Shown here one piece after another: positions 16,610-25,738 of a stretch of 49,896 nucleotides of DNA. A program made the translations under genes and the position numbers. The DNA is from Bryobacterales bacterium. GTDB taxonomy: Bacteria > Acidobacteriota > Terriglobia > Bryobacterales > Bryobacteraceae. The notes below the pieces were generated by a model that made no database searches, was not told the origin of the DNA, and was given only the letters and a program-made list of their open reading frames with translations. The stretch is taken from positions 1-49,896 of the forward strand of contig CANIIC010000007.1 in the NCBI GenBank assembly GCA_947467395.1. The letters run 5' to 3'. Positions within the stretch are counted from its first letter, which is position 1; the number at the start of each line of letters is the position of its first letter.

Positions 16610-17887
16610 ATGAAGCTCCCGGCCCTCTTGTTGCTTTGCGCCACGTGCGCGTTCGCCGAAGTTCACACGCTCACCTTGGCACAGGCGCTCGATCGAGCGC
16701 TGCAACAGAATCCCGACGTCCTGCTGGCACGGCTCGAGGTGCAGCGATCCAAAGCGCAGATCGAACAGACGCGTGACCCCTTCGCGTTGAAGGTTGGCGC
16801 GGGCAGCGGGCTCGCCTGGACCTACGGCTTCCCTTCCAGCATCGACGGCAACGCGCCGGCCATCGTACAGGCTCGCGGACAGATGGCGATCTTCGATAAG
16901 CCGCAGTCTTATCGCGTAGAACAGGCACGTGAGGCTTCCAACGGAACGGCCATCGACATCCCACTCCGTCAGCAGGAAATCGCGTATCGCGTGACCAACG
17001 CGTTCCTCGATGCGGAGCATGCGGTTCGCAGTGCTGCTGCGGCAGAGTTGCAGTACAAGAGCCTGCTGCAGGTGAAGCAGTTCACCGATGTTCGCGTCGC
17101 TGATGGCCGCGAGTTGAAAGTGGAATCGCAGCGCGCGAATCTGAACGCTTTGACGGCACAGAACGCAGCGGAAGAGTTCGGTTACTTCGGAGCGAACACA
17201 GAGATGGCGCTGGCGCAGTTGCTGGGCTACCCGGCGGGCGATCGCGTGAAACCGGCTCTCGAAGAACGCGATCAGGTCGTACTGACAGAGACGCAGGAAC
17301 AAGCGTCCGCGAAGGCGATCGCGGACAGCCTGGAACTGCGCAAGTTGGAATCGAACTTGAAGGCGAAGCAACTGGAGATCAAGAGTTTTGCTGCGTCCAG
17401 ACTGCCCAAGGTCAACCTGGTTTCGCAGTATGCGCTGCTGTCGCGCTTCAATAATTTCGACGTCTTCTATCCGCGTTTCCAGCGCAACAACTTTCAGCTG
17501 GGCGCCTCCATCGAGATCCCGATCTTTACGGGGAAAGCGGCGCAGGCTGGCAAGACACAGGCCGAGATCGATATCGAGAAGCTGCAACTGGAAATCACGC
17601 GGACGAAGACACGGATTTCCGCCGACATCGATCAGGCGTATCGCGACGTGCAGCGTGCGGAGCGCACCCGGACACTGCGCCGCGCATCTCTCGATCTGGC
17701 GCGCGAAGACCTCAGTGTCGCCATGACGCAGAGCGACGAAGGCCGCGCAACCATGGCGCAGGTGGAAGCGGCACGCGCCAAGGAGCAGGAGGAGTGGATC
17801 CGCTACTACGAAGCGCAGCGCTCCGTCGAAGTCGCGCGGCTCAACGTCCGCCGGACGACAGGGACGATTCTGGCAGGCGTGCGATAA
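16610..17887 (+). CDS. TolC-family outer membrane efflux protein
   Basis: 425 residues with a signal peptide (MKLPALLLLCATCAFA) and two long helical repeats. The start of the mature protein, LTLAQALDRALQQNPDVLLARL, is the classical OEP/TolC opening, with a second repeat at about residue 215. These trimers form the outer membrane channel of efflux or type I secretion systems. No adaptor or inner membrane pump lies beside it. It begins 20 bases after the ccmD-like gene and may be cotranscribed with it. Its last 47 bases overlap the end of a minus-strand gene. Confidence 0.85.
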   Translation: MKLPALLLLCATCAFAEVHTLTLAQALDRALQQNPDVLLARLEVQRSKAQIEQTRDPFALKVGAGSGLAWTYGFPSSIDGNAPAIVQARGQMAIFDKPQSYRVEQAREASNGTAIDIPLRQQEIAYRVTNAFLDAEHAVRSAAAAELQYKSLLQVKQFTDVRVADGRELKVESQRANLNALTAQNAAEEFGYFGANTEMALAQLLGYPAGDRVKPALEERDQVVLTETQEQASAKAIADSLELRKLESNLKAKQLEIKSFAASRLPKVNLVSQYALLSRFNNFDVFYPRFQRNNFQLGASIEIPIFTGKAAQAGKTQAEIDIEKLQLEITRTKTRISADIDQAYRDVQRAERTRTLRRASLDLAREDLSVAMTQSDEGRATMAQVEAARAKEQEEWIRYYEAQRSVEVARLNVRRTTGTILAGVR

Positions 17888-18269
17888 GCGGCACGGCGAT
17901 CGCGAGCACCCAGCGCACCCACGCCAGGCTCAGTTTCTGAATGCCGCCCCAGGTCTGATAGGAGTAGCGCATCGCGCTGCGTACCATGAGGATTAAGGCT
18001 GCCCCGAGCAAGAGCGCGTGTGCTCCTGTGGTCGAGATCACCAGCGCGCCGAGCACCAGTTCGAGCAACGCCTGGGTGGTGGTTAGCTGAGGCGACGGTT
18101 CCTCCGCGGCCGGCCTGGCGATCCACGTGAGCACGGTGCCGCCGAGACGCGCCAAAACCAATGAAGCTGCTACAAATTGCCAGCGATGATGCTGCTCCGG
18201 CGCGGTGAACATCCAGCCCATCGCCAGCAAGTAGCTGAACGCCAGGGCTGCGTGCGTCGCTAGGCCCAC
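17841..18269 (-). CDS. Small membrane protein at the end of the btu operon
   Basis: 142 residues, not recognised. It has about three to four hydrophobic segments (THAALAFSYLLAMGWMF, FVAASLVLARLGGTVLTWIA, ALLELVLGALVISTTGAHALLLGAALI) and a C-terminal basic region. I chose the GTG at 18269 because GGAGAAG lies six bases upstream and it overlaps the btuC stop by ten bases; the ATG at 18299 has no ribosome site. Being coupled to btuC under a cobalamin riboswitch suggests a part in corrinoid uptake or processing, but this is context only. The 3' end overlaps the TolC gene (opposite strand). Confidence 0.6.
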   Translation of the reverse strand: MGLATHAALAFSYLLAMGWMFTAPEQHHRWQFVAASLVLARLGGTVLTWIARPAAEEPSPQLTTTQALLELVLGALVISTTGAHALLLGAALILMVRSAMRYSYQTWGGIQKLSLAWVRWVLAIAVPLIARLPESSLSSGGR

Positions 18270-19219
18270 AAGCTTCTCCGCTTGGACCGCAACAGCCACA
18301 GGAAGAACGGACCGCCCCCCATGGCAGTCAGCACACCCACGGGAATGTCGGTCGGCGGAAGCATGGTTCGAGAGAGCGTATCACACACAGCAAGGAACGC
18401 CGCACCCAGGAGGATGGAACACGGCATCAGCGTGCGATGATCGGCGCCGAACTTGAGTCGCAGCGCATGCGGCACGATCAGGCCGACGAAGCCGATGGGG
18501 CCAGTGAGCGCAGTCACCAGGCCCGTGAGCACGGAGCCCGCAATGTAGCCGAAGGTGGTCAACGCAGCGGTTGATACACCGCGCGAGGCCGCCCATTCTT
18601 CGCCGACCGCGAGCAGGTTCCACTGGGGCGCGCGCAGCGTGACGATCGCCATGACGGGCAACACGATCACGGCGAGCCAGGCGAGGGTCGAATACGGCAC
18701 AGCGTCCAGGCCACCCATCAGCCAGCGGGAGATCGCGAAGGATTGTGCGAAGGACGCGATGCTGTGAAGGAACAGGATGATCGCGAAGGCGATGCTGTTC
18801 ATCGTCACGCCGGTGAGTAACAGCGTAAAGGATGACATGCGGCGACCATCGACCGACATCGTGACGACAATGGCCAGCACCACCGCGGCACCGATCAACG
18901 AAGCAAATCCAGTTGCGCTGAACCCGAGGCAAATCGCGAGCACCGCACCCACGGAGGCACCGCTTGAGACGCCCAATGTGTAGGGTTCGGCCAGAGGATC
19001 GCGCAGCATGCACTGAAACAGCACGCCGGTGATCGACAAGGCCGCGCCGCCCAGCAAAGCCAGCAGCACGCGCGGCAAGCGGGCGTAAAAGAAGATCTCG
19101 TGATCCGGCGAGACTCCGGCGAAGGCGTTGGCAAGGTCGATATGCGTGCTGCCCACCAGTGGAGCAACGACGGCGACAACAATCACGATCAGCGCCGAGA
19201 TCGCGACGCTACCCTTCAT
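18260..19219 (-). CDS. btuC: Vitamin B12 / iron-siderophore type ABC permease (FecCD family)
   Basis: 319 residues with about ten membrane helices. FecCD landmarks are LPRVLLALLGGAALSITGVLFQ, 'DPLAEPYTLGVSSGASVGAV' and, near the C-terminus, GFVGLIVPHALRL. These are typical of BtuC/FhuB/FecD permeases. The ATG at 19219 overlaps the btuD stop by 11 bases; a GTG at 19234 would add five residues. The cobalamin riboswitch ahead of the operon argues for B12 or cobinamide as substrate rather than iron. Confidence 0.9.
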   Translation of the reverse strand: MKGSVAISALIVIVVAVVAPLVGSTHIDLANAFAGVSPDHEIFFYARLPRVLLALLGGAALSITGVLFQCMLRDPLAEPYTLGVSSGASVGAVLAICLGFSATGFASLIGAAVVLAIVVTMSVDGRRMSSFTLLLTGVTMNSIAFAIILFLHSIASFAQSFAISRWLMGGLDAVPYSTLAWLAVIVLPVMAIVTLRAPQWNLLAVGEEWAASRGVSTAALTTFGYIAGSVLTGLVTALTGPIGFVGLIVPHALRLKFGADHRTLMPCSILLGAAFLAVCDTLSRTMLPPTDIPVGVLTAMGGGPFFLWLLRSKRRSLWA

Positions 19220-19958
19220 AGACCATCCACGCACGGCCTTGCGGCGTCAATTGGAAGACCGCTCGCACGCCGAACACGGCTTCGATCGACGTGGGGTTCA
19301 GCACCTCGGCCGGAACGCCGTCCCCTGCAATCTGCCCATCTTCCATCATCATCACGCGATCGGAGAACTGGAGCGCCAGATTCAGATCATGCGTGACGGC
19401 GACCACCAACATTGTCTTGCCCAAGCGCGCCAGCAAACGATAGAGCGCCAGCTGATGCTTCAGATCCAAGTGCGTGGCAGGCTCATCCAGCAGCAACACT
19501 TTGGGCTCCTGTGCCAACGCCGCGGCCAGCACCACACGCTGCCGCTCGCCGCCGGAAAGGGCGCGGAAGTCACGTTCCTTGAGCGCCAGACAATCGGTGA
19601 TCGACATGGCCTGATCGGCCGCCGTGCGATCGTGCTCGGATTCAAACCAGCCGCCCGTGCGGGGCGTGCGTCCCATCAAGACAACTTCGCCGGCCGTGAA
19701 CGGAAACTCAATGCGTACCGACTGCGGGACATAGGCGACGTTTGAGGCGAACTCCGCGCGCGGACAATTGCGCAGTTCGCGGCCGGCGTACTTCAACGAT
19801 CCTTTATAGGGTGCGCGCAAGCCGGCGAGGATCCCGAGCAGCGTGGACTTCCCCGCTCCGTTGGGCCCGGCCAGAGTGATCAGGCCCTTCTGTGGCAGCT
19901 CAAACGAGGCGTCGCGCAGACCGTAGGAAAAACTGAGATGTGAGGCGAGGAAGCTCAT
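19209..19958 (-). CDS. btuD: Cobalamin ABC transporter ATPase
   Basis: 249 residues. The Walker A is GPNGAGKST, the signature is LSGGERQRVVLAAAL, the Walker B is VLLLDEPATHLD and the switch His lies in VAVTHDLN. I chose the ATG at 19958, which overlaps the btuF stop (ATGA); the longer frame back to 20096 would give a Cys/Arg-rich leader with no homology feel. It forms the transporter with BtuC and BtuF. Assignment to B12 rests on the riboswitch. Confidence 0.9.
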   Translation of the reverse strand: MSFLASHLSFSYGLRDASFELPQKGLITLAGPNGAGKSTLLGILAGLRAPYKGSLKYAGRELRNCPRAEFASNVAYVPQSVRIEFPFTAGEVVLMGRTPRTGGWFESEHDRTAADQAMSITDCLALKERDFRALSGGERQRVVLAAALAQEPKVLLLDEPATHLDLKHQLALYRLLARLGKTMLVVAVTHDLNLALQFSDRVMMMEDGQIAGDGVPAEVLNPTSIEAVFGVRAVFQLTPQGRAWMVYEG

Positions 19959-20833
19959 TTTGCCTCCGGATGAAACAGGGCAAAGAACGCATTGGCAGCG
20001 TCCACGACGCGGGGGCCGGGCACGACGAAAATGTCGGAAGCGACCGCGTGTACACGATGCGCCCGCACCGCACCCAGCGATGACATGCGATTCCACAGGC
20101 TCGCCACATTGCGCTTCTGGACATCGGTCACGCCGATCGTGTCGGCCATCTCGCCCATGTCGATGATCACGTCCGGATTCCGCGCCAGTACTTCTTCGAG
20201 CGAAACCTTCGGGTAGGCCGCGCGCGCGTCTTTGAACACATTCACGCCGCCAGCGATGTCGATGATCTCGTTCAAATACGAGGCCTCACCCGCCACCATC
20301 AGGCCGTCCAGGCTGCCCGGCATGCGTCCCACCACGAACATCATGCGGATGGGCTTCATCCCCGCCGACTTCGCCTTGATCGCGGCGAGCTGCTTGCGAA
20401 TCGAGTCCGCCAACTTGTCGGCCTTGGCTGTAGTGCCGGTGGCTTCCCCGACTTGCCGGAAGGAACGGTACAGCGCCGGGATGCCCTCCTGATCCAGTTC
20501 CAACACGCGCAAATGCAGAGCTTCAAGACGCTGCCGGAGTTGCACCGGGTTCGTCGGGATGATGACCAGCGTCGGCTTCATCCGCGCGATCACTTCCAGG
20601 TTCGGAGCCGCATAATCCCCGATCTGCGGCTTGCGCGAGGCCTCCGCCGGATAGCGACTGAAGCGGTCGACACCGACGATGTTGTCACCGAGTCCGAGTG
20701 CGTAGAGCAGTTCGGTGATCGAAGGCGCGGTCGAAACGATGCGCTGTGGAAGAAAGCGGTCCGTGGAGGTTTGAGCGAAGAGGCCCGGCGACAAAAGCGC
20801 GCAGGCGATGGCAAAGAAAAGGCGTGCAAACAT
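19955..20833 (-). CDS. btuF: Cobalamin-binding periplasmic protein BtuF-like
   Basis: 292 residues with a signal peptide (MFARLFFAIACALLSPGLFAQ). The mature part has the helical-backbone binding-protein fold: RIVSTAPSITELLYALG at the start is the BtuF/FhuD hallmark, followed by VGVDRFSRYP and NLEVIARMKPTLVI. I chose the ATG at 20833, which is preceded by AAGGGGAA and starts the signal peptide; the frame continues upstream but into the riboswitch. First gene of the operon, controlled by the riboswitch. No TonB-dependent receptor (BtuB) lies nearby. Confidence 0.88.
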   Translation of the reverse strand: MFARLFFAIACALLSPGLFAQTSTDRFLPQRIVSTAPSITELLYALGLGDNIVGVDRFSRYPAEASRKPQIGDYAAPNLEVIARMKPTLVIIPTNPVQLRQRLEALHLRVLELDQEGIPALYRSFRQVGEATGTTAKADKLADSIRKQLAAIKAKSAGMKPIRMMFVVGRMPGSLDGLMVAGEASYLNEIIDIAGGVNVFKDARAAYPKVSLEEVLARNPDVIIDMGEMADTIGVTDVQKRNVASLWNRMSSLGAVRAHRVHAVASDIFVVPGPRVVDAANAFFALFHPEAK

Positions 20834-20867
20834 GAGACGTTCCCCTTCGAAACGTGGCTTCACTACT

Positions 20868-21052
20868 AACGAAGGAACCGGTCTCCTGACTTCCGGCTGG
20901 GCCTGAATGGACGATCTTCCCACTTTCGCAGTGATCGCCCGGCCTGACTACTTGCCGGTTACAGTTGCGGGGCAGCGACGGACTTTCACCGTCTTCCCGA
21001 ACATTCCAACGCGTAAACTGTCTTGTTCAGAGTAGGTCTTCGGCAACCGGCG
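20868..21052 (-). promoter_or_regulatory. Cobalamin (AdoCbl) riboswitch
   Basis: Read on the minus strand, the segment holds the conserved core: GAAGACGGTGAAAGTCCGTC, then GCTGCCCCGCAACTGTAA, and near the 3' end the B12 box AAGTCAGGAGACCGG. The outer stem can form from CCGGTTGCCGAAG and the CGGTTCCTTCG near 20870-20885. It lies 35 bases before btuF and would switch off the btuFDC operon when cobalamin is plentiful. The rest of this gap (21053-21226) contains only leader sequence for the divergent secreted-protein gene, in which I see no clear motif. Confidence 0.95.
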
Positions 21053-21226
21053 CGTCAAGGCTGGCCACCCGAAGCCGCGTGGCGAGTTCCCAAGAGTGCG
21101 GCCATGGGGGCACACAATAGCCGCGACGTACTGAGAGAACCATGCCGTCAAACCGATCAAAAGATACACTTAAACTGTCGGAGGTCGTGTTAGCTTGGGA
21201 ACAAACTTTTCCGAATCGGAGTCCTC

Positions 21227-23341
21227 ATGAACTTGCGTGATTCGGTCCTGATAGCACTCTTGTTCGGGATCCCCGCCGCCGCCCAGACCCAACCCCTTGC
21301 TTGCACAGAGGCCAGCGGTGTTGCCGCGGTCATGCGCGCTGGAGCGCTCACGGATTTCACGGCTGATTTCCGCATGGCGTGCACCGGAGGAACGCCCACC
21401 CCGGCAGGCCAAGCAGTTCCCACAATTACCATCACATTGGGCGTTAAGGCCGCCACGTTCGAGGGCCAGCCTGCAGGATTCGCCAAGCTGACCAGCAACC
21501 CAACCAATGCAAGCTTTAGCGAAGCCTTGCTGATCATCGATGACCCGAATTCGCCAGTAAATCCCACGCGCCCCCTGCTCAATTGCGGAAATAGCGGAGC
21601 ACCCGATAACGGTGCCAACGGCGCGGGCGTGTGCTCCATTCGTTCCACCGGTGTTCCAACGCAAACTTACGACGGCACACCGAACGGCTACGGCGCGGGT
21701 ATTTGTAACGGAACGGCAGGGGTGCCCGCCGCGAACACCTTCGGTTGCGGCCGCCCAAACGTATTTCAGGGCCGGTACACCTCGCTGAGCTCCAATTCAC
21801 CGGAATTGCAGTTCAGCAACATTCCCTTCGATCCGCCCGGTGACAACCAGATCCGAATGCTGGACTTCACCAATCTCCGCGTCAGCGCCGCGGGAATTAC
21901 CTTGGCCCAGCCATTTCCCACGGCGACCGTCCGAGTGACACCGACGATTACCAGTTTGATCCCCATGAATTTCGCCCTCACCAGCCCATACGGCGATATC
22001 GTCGCCGTCATCTCGAATGCGCTGGCCTCCGCACCGGCCGAAGTGGCCGTCACATCCCCGATCCTGGTCCAGGAGAACCTGGAGTCTGGACTCCTTCCGC
22101 GCAACTACTCGTTCAATGTCGGCGACAATCTCGGAACTCCCGGCAACGGAAGTTCCACCCTTACCTATAACGGCAATGCCAACTATCCTGCCGACGTCGC
22201 CCAGAACGTGCCCTGGGCACAATATTTCAGCGAGTCCGGCTTCCAGTGGCAGAACCTCTCTCCCAACGGCCCCAAAGCACCAAACCCACCCTTCGGCTTC
22301 GGCTCGACTCCGGCGAGCCTCGGCGGGCCATTGGCGTCTCTGGCCTTCGCCGGCACAAATACGCGCATCGACCGCAGCGGCGTAGCCCAGGCCGGCTCCC
22401 GCATCGCCGTGAACTTTACCAACATTCCGCCCGGCGCCGTGGTGGAGGTTCCGCCCAGAATCCAGCTCAAGTCTCGCTCGAACCCGGCCATTACCACCGG
22501 CCTGTTGGCACTCACCACCACGGATGCGAACGGCGCTGGGCCCTACACCCCGCGCAGCGGATTCCTGAATGCACAGGATCATATGGCGGTCTACGAAGTC
22601 TTGTTCGCCTACGTATTCATGCTCGAACAGGCCCAAATTCCGTTCACGCTTTCCAACGCTCCCGCCGGCACGCAGTTGAAGGCAGTCGTGCAACTAGCCC
22701 CCTTCTATTCCACACCCGATGCCGGACGTCCCAACGATTCGCTTCCGGAGCCTCGCTTCCTCGACGGAACCAAACTGGTGCCCTGTCTCAATCTCCCCTG
22801 CCTCGATGTACAGCCCAGTTCGGCCATGAACCTGGGCCCGGCAAAAGTCACCATCAGCACAGCCCCGCTCGCCCCCGCGCCCGGCTTGTTGCAGGGGGCC
22901 AGCCTGAAACTGGTTAAGAACGGGATGCCGGATATCGAAAGCTCCGGCGCTTCGAATAACGCGGACAATTCCTCGGTCGCCGCCCAATTCAACCTGGCGG
23001 GCGTGCCTGTAGGACCGCGCGACGTGGTGATAACGGCCCCGGACGGTCGCGTCATTACCCTGCCCGACGGGTTCACCGTAACCGGCGACCCGGGCTGTTC
23101 CTACGCCGTGGATCCGAAGCAACTGGCCACCAAGTTCTCCGGTGGCCGAATCGAGATTTCCGTCACCACCGCCACGGGCTGCCGGTGGGCCGCCAGTTCC
23201 GACGCTTCCTGGATGTCCCTGCTCCCCTCCAAACCCGACAGCTTGGCCGTCCGGGTACAGCCCAATACCCACGGACCCGCACGAATCGGACGGCTTTCCG
23301 TAGCCGGAACCGTGGTGACCGTGCAGCAGGAGCGTAAGTAG
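21227..23341 (+). CDS. Large secreted protein with C-terminal BACON-like domain
   Basis: 704 residues. A signal peptide (MNLRDSVLIALLFGIPAAAQ) is followed by a long all-beta region with few charged residues and several Cys. The last 90 residues (from CSYAVDPKQ) show the BACON / Ig-like pattern: GCRWAASSDASWMSL then a beta strand ending VVTVQQERK. BACON domains bind carbohydrate or mucin, or act as spacers. No catalytic motif was found. The ribosome site is GGAG, eight bases before the ATG. It is divergent from the riboswitch-controlled btu operon. The function is unknown. Confidence 0.7.
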   Translation: MNLRDSVLIALLFGIPAAAQTQPLACTEASGVAAVMRAGALTDFTADFRMACTGGTPTPAGQAVPTITITLGVKAATFEGQPAGFAKLTSNPTNASFSEALLIIDDPNSPVNPTRPLLNCGNSGAPDNGANGAGVCSIRSTGVPTQTYDGTPNGYGAGICNGTAGVPAANTFGCGRPNVFQGRYTSLSSNSPELQFSNIPFDPPGDNQIRMLDFTNLRVSAAGITLAQPFPTATVRVTPTITSLIPMNFALTSPYGDIVAVISNALASAPAEVAVTSPILVQENLESGLLPRNYSFNVGDNLGTPGNGSSTLTYNGNANYPADVAQNVPWAQYFSESGFQWQNLSPNGPKAPNPPFGFGSTPASLGGPLASLAFAGTNTRIDRSGVAQAGSRIAVNFTNIPPGAVVEVPPRIQLKSRSNPAITTGLLALTTTDANGAGPYTPRSGFLNAQDHMAVYEVLFAYVFMLEQAQIPFTLSNAPAGTQLKAVVQLAPFYSTPDAGRPNDSLPEPRFLDGTKLVPCLNLPCLDVQPSSAMNLGPAKVTISTAPLAPAPGLLQGASLKLVKNGMPDIESSGASNNADNSSVAAQFNLAGVPVGPRDVVITAPDGRVITLPDGFTVTGDPGCSYAVDPKQLATKFSGGRIEISVTTATGCRWAASSDASWMSLLPSKPDSLAVRVQPNTHGPARIGRLSVAGTVVTVQQERK

Positions 23342-23585
23342 GAGCCCGGCTGGCGTCTCTCGGCCACCGAGGCCGTCGCTCTCCAGCCCACGCCTCCTCC
23401 GCCTCCCGGCACCCCGACTTCAAAGTAAAGTAATTGAAAACAAGATACTTACAAGCATCACCATTCAACCCTGCTTCACGCCCATTCGCTGCACGATAGC
23501 GCCGTTCGATTCATTCCCGTAGGGCTTCAAAACTATGGGTCCTATACTGTACTTTCAGTTTATTCCACCCATTGGAGATCGAATC

Positions 23586-25667
23586 TTGAAGCCGATCAAG
23601 CATGTTGAAAAAGTAGTTTCCCTCGCCGCGAACGCCGCTTGGCACGTTTATGACGCTGTCAATTCGATGAAGGCGCCCACGCCTTCCTTCACGCCGAAGT
23701 GGTCGGACAAGCCGCTCCTCAAGAGCTGGGAAAAGCAGAAGCCGAAGCTCGGCTGGCCCCGCGAGACGGATTCGCTCTGTCCGAAGTGCGTTCCGGAGAT
23801 CCGCAACAAGATCATCAACGGCGAACTGCCGGTGGAGATCCTGAAGAACGAGAAGGCCGGCGAAATCAAGGCGCAGATCATCGAGCGCGACGGCAAGATC
23901 CTGATGGTGAAGGAATGCCCGATCCACGGCAAGTTTGAAGACTTGATGTCGATCGATCCGGCGTTCTCCAAGCACCTCGAAGACGTCTTCCCGGGCCGTG
24001 ACATCAAGGCTCACAACGACGAAAAGCTCCACAACCACGGTTCCTCGACCGTGACCCATGGCCGCGGCTCGGTTCTGACGATCGATCTGACGAACCGCTG
24101 CAACATGATGTGCGATCCGTGCTTCATGGACGCCAACCAGGTCGGCTTCGTGCACGAACTGACGTGGGAAGAAATCAAGGCCCTGCTGGACAACGCGCTC
24201 GAAATCAAGCCGCGCCGCCAGCTGTCGGTGCAGTTCTCCGGTGGCGAGCCCACCCTGTCGCCGTACTTCCTGGACGCCGTGCGCTATTGCCGCAAGATCG
24301 GCTACCAGTCGGTACAGGCTGCGACCAACGGTATCGAATTCGCCAAGCGTCCGGAATTCGCCAAGCAGGCCGCCGAAGCGGGTCTGCGCTACGCGTATCT
24401 GCAGTTTGACGGCATCGGCAACGAAGCCAACTCGCACCGCGCGATCGGCAACTTGTTCGACGTGAAGCTCCGCGCGATTGAGAACCTGCACTCGGCCGGT
24501 GTCGACATCGTCCCGGTGATCACGCTGATCAACGGCGTGAACAATGAGCAGGTGGGCGCGGTGGTGCGCTTCGCGCTCGACAACCCCAAGAAGATCCCGT
24601 TCTTGAGCTTCCAGCCCGTGTCCTTCACCGGCCGCGACGAAGAAGTGACCCCGGAACGCCGCGCCGCCCAGCGCTACACGCTGTCCCATCTGGCGCATGA
24701 CGTGAAGAACATGACCGGCCTCGGCGAACCGACCCGCGATTGGTTCCCGATCAGCTTCATGAGCACCTTCTCCGACTTCGCCGATCTGGTCCACGGACCG
24801 AACGCGGATTGGGGCCAGCTGTCCTGCGGCTGCCACCCGAACTGCGGTATCGGCATGGCCGTGATGTGCGACAAGGAAACCAAGGAATACGTTCCGGTGA
24901 CCGCGTTCCTGAACGCCGATCAGTTGGCGAAGGACGTCGCGCACATAAATGACATGGCGCGCAGCAAGAAGGCCAGCGTGTTCGCTGTGTCCCTCGCCCT
25001 GCTCCGCAACTACAACTCGTATGCGGCTCCCACGCACTTCCGCATTTCCGACCTGATCGCCAAGTTCGACAAGTGCTTCGGCATGACGGGCAAGAAGTAC
25101 GGCAAGGTGACCGGCGATCGTACGATGGCCGACATCGAAAAGCGCCGCGCTGACCGCTGGAACTTCCTCTTCGTCGCCGGCATGTGGTTCCAGGATCTGT
25201 TCAACTACGACTTCCGCCGTACCGAACAGTGCATCATCCCCTACGCCACGCAGGAAGGCGAAATCAGCTTCTGCGCGTATAACACCGGTGTGGGCTGGCG
25301 CAATATCGTGGAAAAGATGCACATGACCGCCACGCTGACCAAGTGGTACGAAGAAAACGGCCGTCATGAAATCATCGCCGGTGGCAAGAACGTCAACCTG
25401 CCCAGCAAGGAACATCGCCTGGTGCTGAACATGGAAGACGTGAACAAGGGCCGCCAGCACGATCTGGACGACGCGGGCATCGCCAAGACGGCTCGTGAAG
25501 AAAAGAAGCGTGCGCGTGACCAGAAGCTGAAGGACGAGCAGATGATGAAGCTCTACAAGCAGCACGTGCTCGGCGAAAAGCCGCAGGACAACTTCGTTTC
25601 GCTGGATGCGATTGCTCCGGCTCCGAAGAAGGACGCGGACAAGGAAGTCGGCTCGTTCGGAGACTAG
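23586..25667 (+). CDS. Radical SAM enzyme of the MJ0619/Tes-Mss type
   Basis: 693 residues from TTG 23586, which has GGAG eight bases upstream; an ATG at 23535 would add 17 residues but lacks a good site and has a TATACT box inside. The radical SAM motif is CNMMCDPC (Cys172, 176, 179). Ahead of it is a rubredoxin-like pair CPKC (65-68) and CPIHG (111). Downstream are further Cys motifs, CGCHPNCG and a segment FQDLFNYDFRR...CIIPYATQEG...FCAYN. This arrangement matches the archaeal MJ0619/Tes family, which joins lipid chains. Bacterial relatives (Mss) are linked to membrane-spanning diabolic acids, known in Acidobacteria. The substrate is inferred. The last 100 residues are Lys-rich and charged. 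Confidence 0.82.
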   Translation: MKPIKHVEKVVSLAANAAWHVYDAVNSMKAPTPSFTPKWSDKPLLKSWEKQKPKLGWPRETDSLCPKCVPEIRNKIINGELPVEILKNEKAGEIKAQIIERDGKILMVKECPIHGKFEDLMSIDPAFSKHLEDVFPGRDIKAHNDEKLHNHGSSTVTHGRGSVLTIDLTNRCNMMCDPCFMDANQVGFVHELTWEEIKALLDNALEIKPRRQLSVQFSGGEPTLSPYFLDAVRYCRKIGYQSVQAATNGIEFAKRPEFAKQAAEAGLRYAYLQFDGIGNEANSHRAIGNLFDVKLRAIENLHSAGVDIVPVITLINGVNNEQVGAVVRFALDNPKKIPFLSFQPVSFTGRDEEVTPERRAAQRYTLSHLAHDVKNMTGLGEPTRDWFPISFMSTFSDFADLVHGPNADWGQLSCGCHPNCGIGMAVMCDKETKEYVPVTAFLNADQLAKDVAHINDMARSKKASVFAVSLALLRNYNSYAAPTHFRISDLIAKFDKCFGMTGKKYGKVTGDRTMADIEKRRADRWNFLFVAGMWFQDLFNYDFRRTEQCIIPYATQEGEISFCAYNTGVGWRNIVEKMHMTATLTKWYEENGRHEIIAGGKNVNLPSKEHRLVLNMEDVNKGRQHDLDDAGIAKTAREEKKRARDQKLKDEQMMKLYKQHVLGEKPQDNFVSLDAIAPAPKKDADKEVGSFGD

Positions 25668-25691
25668 TTCGGAAGTAGCTTCAAAGGGTCG

Positions 25692-25723
25692 AAGGCCGGA
25701 TGCGAAAGCGTCCGGCCTTTCTG
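25692..25723 (+). terminator. Rho-independent terminator after the radical SAM gene
   Basis: A 12-bp stem AAGGCCGGATGC / GCGTCCGGCCTT (one G-U pair) closes a GAAA tetraloop, followed by TCTGTTTCT. It lies 25 bases past the stop codon. Confidence 0.85.
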
Positions 25724-25738
25724 TTTCTATAAAGGGAT

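Noticed and set aside
23511-25565. A 684-codon open frame opposite the radical SAM gene
   Set aside because: The radical SAM frame carries all cluster motifs; the antisense frame has none.
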